From: Flavobacterium gyeonganense
Lineage (GTDB): Bacteria; Bacteroidota; Bacteroidia; Flavobacteriales; Flavobacteriaceae
Direction of reading: 5' to 3'
Assembly: GCF_029625295.1 (NCBI RefSeq)
Contig: NZ_CP121112.1
Coordinates: forward strand, 1,054,001-1,118,000
Length of the DNA stretch: 64,000 bases
Below the pieces are notes generated by a model. The model searched no databases. It was not told the origin of the DNA and saw nothing but the letters and a program-made list of their open reading frames with translations. The stretch's first letter is position 1; each line of letters starts with the position of its first letter. Positions 1 to 8,531 of this stretch are shown in pieces. The translations under genes were made by a program, and so were the position numbers.

Positions 1-394
1 CAATACTGGCATGAAAAGGCATTCCTAATTTTGCGGCAACGGTGCTAAACAAAACAATGGAAGACTGATTGCCTTTTTTTAAAACAGGCAGGTATTTCTG
101 AATTACTTTTACGGCACCAATGACATTAATTTCAAAGTCATTTCTGAAATCATCAACACTTAAACCCGAAATTGGTTTTAAATTAATAGAGCCCGGACAA
201 TAAATCAAGGTGTCAATATTTTCGATATCAGGAAGTTCCTCCTGCAAAACATCCAAACCAAAATGAGTCAGGTTATCATTGGTCAAACTGGGTGCTGTTC
301 TACTGATATTAAAAACGTTATTATGCTCTGACTGCTGTTTCAAAATAGCATTCCCAATACCTTTGCTCCCTCCGATGATTAGAATATTTTTCAT
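1..394 (-). CDS. Short-chain dehydrogenase/reductase (SDR), partial at window edge
   Basis: Read from 394 leftward, the frame stays open to base 1 and encodes an N-terminal Rossmann start (MKNILIIGGSKGIG), the glycine-rich dinucleotide-binding motif of SDR enzymes. It continues with a helix/strand pattern including a FEINVIGAVKVIQKY segment and an SSIVLFSTVA strand, which fits the strand before the catalytic Tyr. The catalytic YxxxK lies outside the window, so substrate cannot be guessed. Its ATG overlaps the stop of the TIGR03643 gene as ATGA (391-394), so it is the last visible gene of a four-gene minus-strand operon. Family call is secure; specific function is unknown. Confidence 0.85.
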   Translation of the reverse strand, partial: MKNILIIGGSKGIGNAILKQQSEHNNVFNISRTAPSLTNDNLTHFGLDVLQEELPDIENIDTLIYCPGSINLKPISGLSVDDFRNDFEINVIGAVKVIQKYLPVLKKGNQSSIVLFSTVAAKLGMPFHASI

Positions 395-657
395 CTTTTC
401 GAAATTTTATTATGACTTATGGTTCTTTGTCTGGAACATTTAAAACGACCTTCTTTAAAGTCTCTCAATTTTTCATGCTTGGTTTTTCTCCCCTGAACAC
501 GTTCCCGCCACATTTTAAAACTTGAAGCTTTCATTTCGATTCGCATTAAATCGATAACTTCCTGTTCTTTTAAACCAAATTGCATAAAGATAGCCTCAAA
601 AGTAGTTCTGTCTTCCCAGGCCATTTCTATGATTCTGTCTTTTTGCTGATCAGTCAT
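391..657 (-). CDS. TIGR03643 / DUF2805 family small protein
   Basis: Small basic protein starting MTDQQKDRIIEMAWEDRTTF, with a helix-turn-helix-like centre (FGLKEQEVIDLMR) and a conserved SFKMWRERVQGRKTKHEKL block, followed by a basic tail with a CSRQR motif. These are hallmarks of the TIGR03643/DUF2805 family, whose function is unknown. The frame is open up to an ATG at 693, but that start would overlap the upstream ABC1 gene by 26 bases. The ATG at 657 gives the usual family N-terminus and a 10-base gap, so I prefer it. Its stop overlaps the SDR start as ATGA. I recall relatives near photolyase/cryptochrome genes in marine and soil flavobacteria; that is context knowledge, not visible here. 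Confidence 0.85.
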   Translation of the reverse strand: MTDQQKDRIIEMAWEDRTTFEAIFMQFGLKEQEVIDLMRIEMKASSFKMWRERVQGRKTKHEKLRDFKEGRFKCSRQRTISHNKISKR

Positions 658-667
658 TTCTTCTTTA

Positions 668-1975
668 TCATTTATATTTTTGAAATTGGTCAACTATAAT
701 TTTAGCTTTTAAATCAAACATCAGATTATACAACCCAAAGAACGTACGGTTCATGTAAATAAAATGTTTGGATCCGCGGTTTCCGTTCATTTTCTTAAGG
801 TTGGTGTCTTCTGAAAAACGTTTTCCTAATTCGGCAATAGCGTTGAAGAAGTTTTCATCGGCAAAATCGAAAGTTTCGTTTTGAAAAGGTTTAGTAAACA
901 GCGATAACAAATCATGGAACATTTCGGTAAAATATTCGATTTCAGCAGGAGTATCGTCTGTGCGAAGGATTTCTAATTCGAATAATTTATCGTTGAAAAG
1001 ATCTTTATCAGTAATAACATTTTTATTGATCAGTTCAAAATACGGAATATAAAACTCGTTCGGAATTTGTTTCATACAGCCAAAATCCAACGCAATCAAT
1101 CGCTTTTGATCGTCAACCAAGAAGTTTCCGGGATGCGGATCTGCGTGCACTTTTCGTAACACATGAATCTGATACATATAGAAATCCCAAAGTGCCTGAC
1201 CAATTTTATTTCCGGTTTCACGATCAAAATCTTTGGCCGTAAACTCAGAAAGGTGAATTCCGGTCATCCAGTCCATTGTGATGATTTTCTCTGATGAAAA
1301 CTCCGGATAATAATTCGGAAAAAGGATGTTTTCGATTTTACTGCAGGCTTTTACGACTTCCTGGCTTTGTTTTAACTCCAGTAAATAATTCGTTTCTTCG
1401 ATGAGTTTGTCTTCAACCTCCTTAAAATATTTATCAGAATCTTTTCCCTGCAGGTTAAACATTCGGATGGCAATTGGTTTTACCAAAGCCAAATCGGATG
1501 AAATGCTGTTGGCAACACCCGGATACTGAATTTTAACAGCCAGTTTTTTATCGTTTTTCTTCGCTAAATGTACCTGTCCAATACTGGCGGCATTTACAGA
1601 ATTGGCATTAAATTCGTCGAAAATTTCATATGGTGTTTTCCCAAAATTGTTTTTAAAAGTTTTTAAAACCAACGGCGCAGAAAGCGGCGGAACAGAAAAT
1701 TGTGATAACGAAAATTTCTCTACATATACCTGAGGCAGAAAGTTTTTGTCCATGCTCAGCATCTGGGCAACTTTGAGGGCGCTTCCTTTTAAGCTTTTTA
1801 ATCCGTCATAAATATCTTCGGCATTGTTTTCATTGAGTTTATCGCGGGTCAAATCGGGATTGACGATTTTTTCCGCATAATGCTTTACGTAGTTTACGCC
1901 AATTTTAGCTCCTGTCTGAACTAGTTTTCCAGCTCGTTCTATTTTTGACGTTGGTATATAATCGATTGTTTTCAT
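668..1975 (-). CDS. ABC1/AarF/UbiB atypical kinase family protein
   Basis: A 435-residue protein of the ABC1 (ADCK/UbiB) family of protein-kinase-like ATPases. Visible motifs are a KxxQ-type N-terminal helix (ALKVAQMLSMD, about 67-76), the alanine-rich nucleotide loop (AASIGQVHLA, 129-138), the VKIQYPG lysine (148), the catalytic loop HADPHPGNF (277-285) and the metal-binding LDFG (296-299). Family members support isoprenoid-lipid (quinone) metabolism in other bacteria; substrate here is unknown. The start overlaps the TetR stop as ATGA (1972-1975), implying translational coupling. It sits between a TetR regulator and the TIGR03643/SDR pair, so it is probably controlled by that regulator. Confidence 0.9.
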   Translation of the reverse strand: MKTIDYIPTSKIERAGKLVQTGAKIGVNYVKHYAEKIVNPDLTRDKLNENNAEDIYDGLKSLKGSALKVAQMLSMDKNFLPQVYVEKFSLSQFSVPPLSAPLVLKTFKNNFGKTPYEIFDEFNANSVNAASIGQVHLAKKNDKKLAVKIQYPGVANSISSDLALVKPIAIRMFNLQGKDSDKYFKEVEDKLIEETNYLLELKQSQEVVKACSKIENILFPNYYPEFSSEKIITMDWMTGIHLSEFTAKDFDRETGNKIGQALWDFYMYQIHVLRKVHADPHPGNFLVDDQKRLIALDFGCMKQIPNEFYIPYFELINKNVITDKDLFNDKLFELEILRTDDTPAEIEYFTEMFHDLLSLFTKPFQNETFDFADENFFNAIAELGKRFSEDTNLKKMNGNRGSKHFIYMNRTFFGLYNLMFDLKAKIIVDQFQKYK

Positions 1976-2634
1976 TGTTTGCTGTATATTTTTTCTTTGA
2001 AGAGAAATTTCCCTAAATCTATAAGATGGTTCATGGGCGCCACATTCATTAATTCGAAGGAAGCATTTACTGATTTTTCGATAAAAATATCTGTTTTTTC
2101 AAAAGCCGCAGATTCATCGTCTTTCCAGAATTTTATCGTCAGCATCAATTGAAGCCAGGCGCTTTCCTGAATGGTTTTCTCCTGAAACTTCTGCAGTTTT
2201 TCAACTTCAAGCCTGTAATCATCGGTAAGAATTTCAGCAACATATGCTTTAAAACTATCCCGGAGCGAAGTAAGCTGCGTTAAGTTTTTCAGTGGATTTC
2301 TGTCGGTTTTCAGTGCTTGCAGTACATAACTTCTGTTGGCTGTCAGGATTTCGAAGAAGGTAAAATAAAAACTCAGCATTTTGTTTTTCATATCATATTG
2401 CGGATATTCCTCGTGTTGGTGCAATAACTTCACAGTGTTATCAAAAAACAATCTGAAAATTTCTTTTTCCAAACCTTCAAGCGTTCCAAAAAAAGAATAA
2501 AATTCGGCCTCCGTAAAATCCTTATCTTTAACAAAATGATAAACGGATTTTGGTTTTTCGCCTTTTTCCAGTACTTCATTCATGTATATTGAAACAATAT
2601 CTTCTTTAGTGATTATCTTATTTTTAGGAGCCAT
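1972..2634 (-). CDS. TetR/AcrR family transcriptional regulator
   Basis: A 220-residue protein with a TetR-type N-terminal DNA-binding region (about 8-55). A helix beginning TKEDIVSIYMNE is followed by a recognition segment EAEFYSFFGTLEGLEKEIF, in place of the usual YxHFxxKxxL motif. The rest is an all-helical ligand/dimer domain with no recognisable substrate signature. It is the first gene of the minus-strand operon and faces the TIGR01777 epimerase. The 99-base divergent gap holds a perfect 11-bp inverted repeat (2672-2701), a natural operator for this protein and the likely means of autoregulation. Assignment rests on topology, size and gene context more than on a canonical HTH. Confidence 0.8.
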   Translation of the reverse strand: MAPKNKIITKEDIVSIYMNEVLEKGEKPKSVYHFVKDKDFTEAEFYSFFGTLEGLEKEIFRLFFDNTVKLLHQHEEYPQYDMKNKMLSFYFTFFEILTANRSYVLQALKTDRNPLKNLTQLTSLRDSFKAYVAEILTDDYRLEVEKLQKFQEKTIQESAWLQLMLTIKFWKDDESAAFEKTDIFIEKSVNASFELMNVAPMNHLIDLGKFLFKEKIYSKQ

Positions 2635-2671
2635 TTCTTTTAAATTTAGAATTTGCCTTAAAGGTAAGGAA

Positions 2672-2701
2672 TGTTTAAGTATATTTACGAATACTTAAAC
2701 A
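2672..2701. promoter_or_regulatory. Perfect inverted repeat, probable TetR operator
   Basis: TGTTTAAGTAT, 8-base spacer, ATACTTAAACA: both 11-base arms match perfectly. It lies between the divergently transcribed TetR gene (start 2634) and the epimerase (start 2733), 31 bases from the epimerase start and 37 from the TetR start. Length, symmetry and position suit a TetR-dimer site controlling both directions. The protein-site pairing is inference. Confidence 0.7.
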
Positions 2702-2732
2702 ATCGATGCTGTTAAATAAATGATAAACTGTT

Positions 2733-3644
2733 ATGGCTAAAAATGTATTACTTACAGGAGGAACCGGGTTCATTGGCAAACATCTTACCAGTGTACTGAT
2801 AGCGAATGATTTTTCGGTATCCATTTTAAGCAGAAGGCCCCGAAACAATACTGATTTTATTTCCTATTACCAATGGGACATTAACCGAAATTATATTGAC
2901 GAAAATGCGGTTTTGAATGCGGATTTTATTATTCACCTTGCAGGAGAAGGAATTGTAGAAAAACGCTGGACAGAAAAGCGTAAAAAAGACATTTTAGAAA
3001 GCCGTCTAAAACCTGTCGAACTTATTCATTCGGTTTTGCAAAAACACAATAAATCCCTTGAAGCTTTTGTATCTGCTTCAGCAGTTGGGATTTACGGAGC
3101 CGAAACATCGGATGAAATTTGTACGGAAGACAGTCCTCACGCCAATGACTTTTTAAGTACTACCTGCCAAAAATGGGAAGATGCAGTAAATAGAATCGAA
3201 TCTTTAGGCATCAGATCTGTAAAAATCAGGACCGGAATTGTTTTAGGGAGAAACGAAGGTTTCCTTAAAAAACTGCTGCCTGGTTTTAAAATGGGTTTCG
3301 GAACCATATTAGGAACAGGGAAACAATATCTGCCCTGGATCCACATTGAAGATTTGTGTGGTATCTATTTAAAAGCCATTCAGGATAAAGAACTAAATGG
3401 CTCATATAATGCAACTGTTTTAGATAACACTACAAATGAGATATTATCTAAAACACTTGCAAACATACTCGGTTATGCTATATGGCTTCCAAAGGTTCCG
3501 GCTTTTGTACTTAAAATAGTTCTTGGCGAAATGAGTATTGCTGTACTGACAGGAAAAAGAGTATCAGCTGAAAAAATAAAGCAGAAAGGTTTCCATTTTC
3601 AGTTTGAAGATCTGAAAACGGCACTATCAAACTGCGTTTCCTGA
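2733..3644 (+). CDS. TIGR01777 family NAD(P)-dependent epimerase/oxidoreductase
   Basis: A 303-residue extended-SDR protein. The N-terminus has the Rossmann motif TGGTGFIG (8-15), followed by AGEGIVEKRWTEKRKKDI, SASAVGIYG with the active-site Tyr near 120, and the LPWIHIEDL segment typical of TIGR01777 (YfcH-like) proteins. The C-terminal about 60 residues match the family's DUF1731-like region (LPKVPAFVLKIVLGEM). Substrate is unknown in this family. The gene faces the TetR regulator across the palindrome and may be its co-regulated partner. The ATG at 2733 is directly followed by the conserved strand, so the start is well supported. Confidence 0.9.
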   Translation: MAKNVLLTGGTGFIGKHLTSVLIANDFSVSILSRRPRNNTDFISYYQWDINRNYIDENAVLNADFIIHLAGEGIVEKRWTEKRKKDILESRLKPVELIHSVLQKHNKSLEAFVSASAVGIYGAETSDEICTEDSPHANDFLSTTCQKWEDAVNRIESLGIRSVKIRTGIVLGRNEGFLKKLLPGFKMGFGTILGTGKQYLPWIHIEDLCGIYLKAIQDKELNGSYNATVLDNTTNEILSKTLANILGYAIWLPKVPAFVLKIVLGEMSIAVLTGKRVSAEKIKQKGFHFQFEDLKTALSNCVS

Positions 3645-3650
3645 AATTAT

Positions 3651-4219
3651 TTATTTTAAAGTCAGCAGCATCATTTCATCATTTCCTATAATACCGTTTA
3701 GCTCGGTATTGACTGTTTTCGCAATTTTAGAAGAAATTCTCTCCGGGATTGCAATATCAAAATCAGCAATAGCAATTGGGAAATCAGATTTGATTTGTAT
3801 TCCTCCATATACTTTTTCAGAAAAGCTTTTACCTCAATCTCTTTGTATTTACCGCGAATCATCAGTCTTCCTTTGATTACGTATTCTTTTTCGGTTTCAT
3901 CAATATCTTTTAAATCAAATTTTGCGATTTTGCCTTTAAAAACAGCTTTTGGATACCGATCACTTTCAAGATAATTTTCATTAAAATGCTGTTCCATCAA
4001 ATCCAGCTTAAAATGAAAATCCCGCATAGGAACAGTACATAAAAAAGTACTCGCTTTAGGATCTAAAATAATCATAACCGATTTGTTTACCGCTTTAATT
4101 TCCTCAAAACAAGGTACAGTAGCTTCAAAATTGATTATTGCCTTATTTGTAGAAATTTTTTCCTGAGCAATTATTGAACAGGCTGTAAACATTAAAATAA
4201 AAAATATAGTTCTTTTCAT
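3651..4219 (-). pseudogene. YceI-like periplasmic protein, frameshifted near the C-terminus
   Basis: The protein starts with a signal peptide (MKRTIFFILMFTACSIIAQ; ATG at 4219, another in frame at 4231). It continues as a YceI-like beta-barrel with FEATVPCFEEIKAVN, HFNENYLESDRYPKAVFKG and a RLMIRGKYKEIEVKA strand. YceI-like proteins bind isoprenoid-type lipids in the periplasm. As read, the frame ends at 3698 in a scrambled tail. The neighbouring frame encodes the expected C-terminus (YGGIQIKSDFPIAIADFDI through MMLLTLK, stop 3651). Adding one base to the four-base run at 3821-3824 joins the two into a 189-residue protein. This is either a real C-terminal frameshift or, more likely, a sequencing indel. 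Confidence 0.8.
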
Positions 4220-4415
4220 AATCGTCATCATTTAAACAATTATGTCATTCGGTTTTTTTAAGAAAACTGAGGTTAAAAACCGAATGGCGTACTCCGTAAA
4301 ATAATATGGTAATTCAGTGATTTATACACTTAAATTTACGAATTATTCAGGAGCATGTTTGATGATTTTATGCTAAAATTTTGTGAAATTTAAACGAAAT
4401 CGATTGAATCAAAGT

Positions 4416-4811
4416 TTAATTTTCAACTGCTGTACAGATTTCAATTAAAAAACCATTCAGATCACGTACATAAGCTACAATTTGCCCCCAGGGTTTCTGT
4501 TTAGGCTCTGTAACTAAAACAGCTCCTAAAGAAGTTGCCTTTTGTACCAATTCCCCAACATCATCAGTTATAAAACCTAATTCTATTGCAAAAGGTTTAT
4601 CTTCTAAGCTGCTTTCAATAAAACCTTCAGGTAAATTTTGAGAGGCCAGTTTTTTGGAAGCAAATGAAATTGTAGTTTCACCTGTGCTTAATTCACCATA
4701 ATCATTTTCAGGAGTTATAAATTTCCTTGAAAATCCAAAAGCATTCTCGTAAAATGCAAGGGATATCTCCACATCTTCTACATATAAAATTGTATAGCCA
4801 AACTTTACCAT
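4416..4811 (-). CDS. VOC (glyoxalase/bleomycin-resistance fold) family protein
   Basis: A 131-residue protein built of two beta-alpha-beta-beta-beta units typical of the vicinal-oxygen-chelate superfamily. The first starts GYTILYVEDVEISLAFYENAFGF and the second contains AIELGFITDDVGELVQKA and ends VAYVRDLNGFLIEICT, carrying the conserved metal-ligand Glu of the last strand. Most likely a small metal-dependent lyase, dioxygenase or resistance-like protein; substrate cannot be told. It begins 14 bases after the thioesterase stop and is probably co-transcribed with it. Confidence 0.85.
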   Translation of the reverse strand: MVKFGYTILYVEDVEISLAFYENAFGFSRKFITPENDYGELSTGETTISFASKKLASQNLPEGFIESSLEDKPFAIELGFITDDVGELVQKATSLGAVLVTEPKQKPWGQIVAYVRDLNGFLIEICTAVEN

Positions 4812-4825
4812 CTTATTTTTATTTA

Positions 4826-5374
4826 TTATCCAATTTCTACCAACACATTGTACTTGTCTAAATTTGCCAAATCTTCAATTGAGTTTACTTTGGCTTCTTT
4901 TGCATGTTCTTCTATTTCTTTTTTAGTTTCAATTTGTTTGATGCATTTTCTGAAACGACGCACTTCATCCAGATTGGTTAAAATTAATCCGGGAACCTGA
5001 ACACTTTTACCTTCTGTATCTTTGGCGACCATCGTAAAATAAGAAGAATTGCAATGTTTGACAACACCAGTCTGAATATGCTCTGCCTCTACTCTAATGC
5101 CTACTACCATAGAGCTTCTTCCGACATAATTAACAGAGGCTTTCATGGTAACGAGTTCTCCTACTTCAATAGGTTTTAAAAAGTTTACCGTATCTACTGA
5201 AGCCGTTACACAATAATTGCCGCAAAATTTAGAGGCACAGGCAAAAGCAATCTGATCCAGCAATTGCAAAATATAACCTCCATGAATTTTTCCGCTAAAA
5301 TTGGTATGCGACGGAAGCATTAATTCGGAAATACTAATCTTTGATGAAGAAACGGGTTTAAAATCTGTAGTCAT
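4826..5374 (-). CDS. Acyl-CoA thioesterase, hotdog fold (YciA/BACH type)
   Basis: A 182-residue single hotdog-domain protein with the classic motif HTNFSGKIHGGYILQLLDQIAF (about 21-42), containing the HGG turn and the helix with catalytic Asp. A second strand pair follows (TASVDTVNFLKPIEVGELV, ASVNYVGRSSMVVGI). It hydrolyses acyl-CoA to free acid and CoA in the cytosol; chain-length preference is not visible. The C-terminal about 40 residues are charged and helical, a usual extension in Bacteroidota members. It lies between rmuC and the VOC gene on the same strand with short gaps. Confidence 0.9.
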   Translation of the reverse strand: MTTDFKPVSSSKISISELMLPSHTNFSGKIHGGYILQLLDQIAFACASKFCGNYCVTASVDTVNFLKPIEVGELVTMKASVNYVGRSSMVVGIRVEAEHIQTGVVKHCNSSYFTMVAKDTEGKSVQVPGLILTNLDEVRRFRKCIKQIETKKEIEEHAKEAKVNSIEDLANLDKYNVLVEIG

Positions 5375-5418
5375 TTACTATTTTAATTTATGGTTTTGGT
5401 TCGTTTATAAAATGAAAT

Positions 5419-6792
5419 TTAATTTAATAATTGGTTTTCATCCGAATTAGAAGCTCTGGCAATAATATTTTCCGGGAGTGTCTTTTTAGCCTTGGCTCCC
5501 ATTTTTCTTAGTTTTTCAACACTGGAAATGAGGTTTCCTCTTCCTTCAACCAATTTATTCATAGCATTTTCATATTCTGTTTTGGTATCCTTTATTTTGT
5601 TCCCGATTCTTAGCAAATCAGTTACAAAACCTTCAAACTTATCATACAATGCGCCGGCCTGACGCGCAATTTCAAAAGCATTTTCCTGTTGTTTCTGGTT
5701 GGCCCACATACTGTCGATTGTGCGTAAAGTAGCCAGTAAAGTCGTAGGTGTCACGATCACAATATTTCGTGCAAAAGCTTTATTATACAACTCAGGATCT
5801 TGGTTTAGGGCTATAGCAAAGGCAGGTTCTATTGGAACAAACAATAAAACAAAATCCGGGCTTTCAATCTGGTACAAATCGTGGTAGTTTTTGCTTCCAA
5901 GCTGTTCCACGTGCCTTTTTAAAGAACTTACATGTTCTTTTAAGAATTCATTTTTAAAGATTTCATCTTCTTCATTTGACCATTTTTCATAAGCCGTTAA
6001 AGAAACTTTTGAATCCACAATCATTTTTTTTCCATCGGGCAGATTAATTACCACATCCGGAAATACACGATTTCCATCTGCATTTGTAAAACTTTGCTGT
6101 ACTTCATATTCTCTTCCTTTTTCAAGCCCCGATTTTTCGAGTACACGTTCCAGAACGAGTTCGCCCCAGTTACCCTGCATTTTACTGTCGCCTTTTAGAG
6201 CTTTTGTCAAATTCAAAGTTTCTTTGCTCATTTGCATATTCATTTCGCTTAAACCTAAAATTTGCTGACGAAGGGCTGCATGGTAATCAATGCTTTCTTT
6301 ATGGGTTTGTTCTACTTTTTGCTCAAATCCCTGAATTTTATCCTGTAAAGGAAGCAGGATATTTTTCATGTTCACAGAATTTTGTTCAGTAAATTTTGCC
6401 GACTTTTCTTCCAGAATTTTATTGGCAAGATTTTCAAATTCTTTGGTAAATTTTTCCTGTAAAGCCGTTATTTCAACTTTCTGTTCTTTATGACGCTCCC
6501 ACAAATTTTCAAAATCGACTTCTTTTTTAGAAAGCTGAATTGCCAGGCTGTCTTTTTCGTTTCGAATATTTTCTTTCTCAGAAATTAATAAATGAAGTTG
6601 TTTTTCGAAACTGTTTTTTTCACTTAAAAATTGTTCTTTTTGAAGCAAAAGCTGCGAATTTGCCGCATTAAGTTTTTCATTCAAACTTACTTTTTGTGAT
6701 TCAAATTTAGCCGAAGACACTATTCTTCCTAAATAAATACCCAGGAATACAGCTACTATAAAAACAAATAAAAGCGGAAGAATATCCAACAT
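5419..6792 (-). CDS. rmuC: DNA recombination protein RmuC
   Basis: Starts with an N-terminal transmembrane helix (MLDILPLLFVFIVAVFLGIYLG), then a long coiled coil (about 30-160), then the RmuC nuclease-like core. Core signatures are KMQGNWGELVLERVLEKSGLE, FPDVVINLPDGKKMIVDSK, YKAFARNIVIVTPTTLLATL-like text and the conserved NAFEIARQAGALYDKFEGFV. RmuC proteins limit DNA inversions and act in recombination; the fold belongs to the PD-(D/E)xK group. The frame is open up to 6861, but the ATG at 6792 gives the usual short N-terminus ahead of the membrane helix, so I chose it. Confidence 0.92.
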   Translation of the reverse strand: MLDILPLLFVFIVAVFLGIYLGRIVSSAKFESQKVSLNEKLNAANSQLLLQKEQFLSEKNSFEKQLHLLISEKENIRNEKDSLAIQLSKKEVDFENLWERHKEQKVEITALQEKFTKEFENLANKILEEKSAKFTEQNSVNMKNILLPLQDKIQGFEQKVEQTHKESIDYHAALRQQILGLSEMNMQMSKETLNLTKALKGDSKMQGNWGELVLERVLEKSGLEKGREYEVQQSFTNADGNRVFPDVVINLPDGKKMIVDSKVSLTAYEKWSNEEDEIFKNEFLKEHVSSLKRHVEQLGSKNYHDLYQIESPDFVLLFVPIEPAFAIALNQDPELYNKAFARNIVIVTPTTLLATLRTIDSMWANQKQQENAFEIARQAGALYDKFEGFVTDLLRIGNKIKDTKTEYENAMNKLVEGRGNLISSVEKLRKMGAKAKKTLPENIIARASNSDENQLLN

Positions 6793-6977
6793 AACTACGT
6801 TAATTTTTACGTAAAAGTACGCAATAATACGTAGTTTTAATCCATAAGAATAAAATTTCACGAATTAGTAACCGTTTTAAATTAAATAAACAATAAAGCT
6901 ATTTTTTTAAAAAAAGAGATTTTCAACGCAACCTTTTTAAAATCATTACATCTACTATTTATAAACCTAAAAATAAA

Positions 6978-7841
6978 ATGATGAAAAAGTTAATACTAAG
7001 CTTATTTATAGCTTTTGGATTCAGTGCCTGCTCGCTGAATGATGATTTACCTCAGGATACTTGTGGCGTATATACGAATGTTTCCTTTACCGGCTATCCT
7101 CTTGCTTGTAATTATACTCTTAAACAACAATTTACTAATCCTTCGGCTTTAATTATAAACACACAGGAAAAATTAAACCAGTATTTTACACAAAATACTA
7201 CTAATCCTTGCCCTGGAAGCGATCCAAATATTAATTTTACCAATAATTTTCTTGTTGGAATTTTTTCAGGGCAAACAACAACAACGGGTTATGGCATAAA
7301 GATTACTTCAATTGTAGAAAACAATTGCCAGATTGTTGTCAATTTTTATGAGCACGGACCGCAAACAGGAGAGACAACTACTCCGGGTGCAAACTATCCT
7401 TCTGATTATGTTTTGATTCCTAAAACGACAAAACCCATCTATTTTAACAAAACTACAGAAAACAAAGACAATATTGTAATTGGAACTTTTGGAACCGTTA
7501 ATGACTTTTTCCAGTTAAACGATTATAATATCCTTAAATTCTTAAATGTCACTACTGGCAATTATGAATTTGGTCAGTATAAAAATACTGCTACAATAAA
7601 AAGAGGTGAATATACGCTGTTCCTGAAAAGTGTACCAACTGAAATCTTAAGCTTAAAAGGTCAGACCAAAACCTACGGAACTCCTGACCCGGCAAATCAG
7701 GGCGGTGTTTATTTTGAACTACATCAAGGTGCCAGTACAACAAAAATCTATATCGACAATGTTGATACAGCAGATCAGAGTACAGAAGTGAAAGCGTTTA
7801 AGAAGGCCATTAAAGACAAAATTTTACTTTTAAAAGTATAA
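6978..7841 (+). CDS. Hypothetical surface/periplasmic lipoprotein
   Basis: A 287-residue protein with a lipoprotein signal peptide ending in FSACSLNDD. The Cys is followed within a few residues by acidic residues, as in the surface-export signals of Bacteroidota lipoproteins. The mature part is rich in Thr, Asn and beta-strand patterns. Two regions look like related folds, around residues 50-125 and 200-285, the latter starting KTYGTPDPANQGGVYFEL. I do not recognise a named family or catalytic motif. It precedes the ECF sigma gene by about 140 bases and is not obviously in its operon. ATG codons at 6978 and 6981 are both possible starts. Confidence 0.7.
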   Translation: MMKKLILSLFIAFGFSACSLNDDLPQDTCGVYTNVSFTGYPLACNYTLKQQFTNPSALIINTQEKLNQYFTQNTTNPCPGSDPNINFTNNFLVGIFSGQTTTTGYGIKITSIVENNCQIVVNFYEHGPQTGETTTPGANYPSDYVLIPKTTKPIYFNKTTENKDNIVIGTFGTVNDFFQLNDYNILKFLNVTTGNYEFGQYKNTATIKRGEYTLFLKSVPTEILSLKGQTKTYGTPDPANQGGVYFELHQGASTTKIYIDNVDTADQSTEVKAFKKAIKDKILLLKV

Positions 7842-7950
7842 ACGAATCAAGGTAAACACGCATCACTTAAAACCTTGATAATCAAAAACTAAAAATAACC
7901 AAAGAAACATATCCTATCTATAAAAAATAGGTTAAGAGTATAAAAAAAGT

Positions 7951-7958
7951 TATTTTTG
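7951..7958 (+). promoter_or_regulatory. -7 promoter box of the ECF sigma gene
   Basis: TATTTTTG matches the Bacteroidota -7 consensus TAnnTTTG. It overlaps the first possible TTG start (7956) of the ECF gene, so transcription would begin after that codon. This favours the TTG at 7980 as the translation start. I see no clear -33 TTG. Confidence 0.5.
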
Positions 7959-7979
7959 CCAAAACCAACCACCCTATTT

Positions 7980-8531
7980 TTGAAAGACGATTTAGACATA
8001 TATATTAAACAGTGTATCCAAAATGACAGAGCAGGACAACTGAAAATTTATCAGTTGTTCTCGCCTGTTTTATATGGTATTTGCTTAAAATATATGAAAA
8101 ATGAAGACGATGCCAAGGATGTTTTTCAGGAATCGTTTGTCATTGTTTTTCAAAAAATCCATCAGTATAAATTTGAAGGCAGTTTTGAAGGCTGGCTAAA
8201 ACGAATCTTCATCAATAAATTAATCGAAACATTAAATAAGAAGAAGAAAGAAAGTTTCTTTTTGGATGTTTTTGATCCCGATACTGATTTTGTAGAAGAA
8301 GAGGAATTAGATATTATTCCGATACCCCAGGAAAAGTTACTCGAATATATAAGAGAATTACCAGATCAGTACCGCATGGTTTTTAACTTATATGTTTTTG
8401 AAAAAATGAAACACAGAGAAATTGCGGAACAACTCAAAATTTCAGAAGGAACTTCGAAATCCAATTTAAACAGGGCGAAAAGAATTTTACAAAAAAGAAT
8501 TTTGAGCATTAAAAATTTTAAAACGGCATGA
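7980..8531 (+). CDS. RNA polymerase ECF-type sigma-70 factor
   Basis: About 183 residues with sigma region 2 (LYGICLKYMKNEDDAKDVFQESFVIVFQKI, including the DA.DVFQE signature) and region 4 with a helix-turn-helix (FEKMKHREIAEQLKISEGTSKSNLNRA). No ATG is available. The frame is open to a TTG at 7956, which lies inside a promoter box, so TTG at 7980 (LKDDLDIYIKQ) is preferred. Its end overlaps the next gene as ATGA (8528-8531), so the two are translationally coupled. The partner has a short cytosolic N-terminus, one membrane helix and a distal barrel, a plausible anti-sigma arrangement. Target genes are unknown. Confidence 0.9.
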   Translation: MKDDLDIYIKQCIQNDRAGQLKIYQLFSPVLYGICLKYMKNEDDAKDVFQESFVIVFQKIHQYKFEGSFEGWLKRIFINKLIETLNKKKKESFFLDVFDPDTDFVEEEELDIIPIPQEKLLEYIRELPDQYRMVFNLYVFEKMKHREIAEQLKISEGTSKSNLNRAKRILQKRILSIKNFKTA

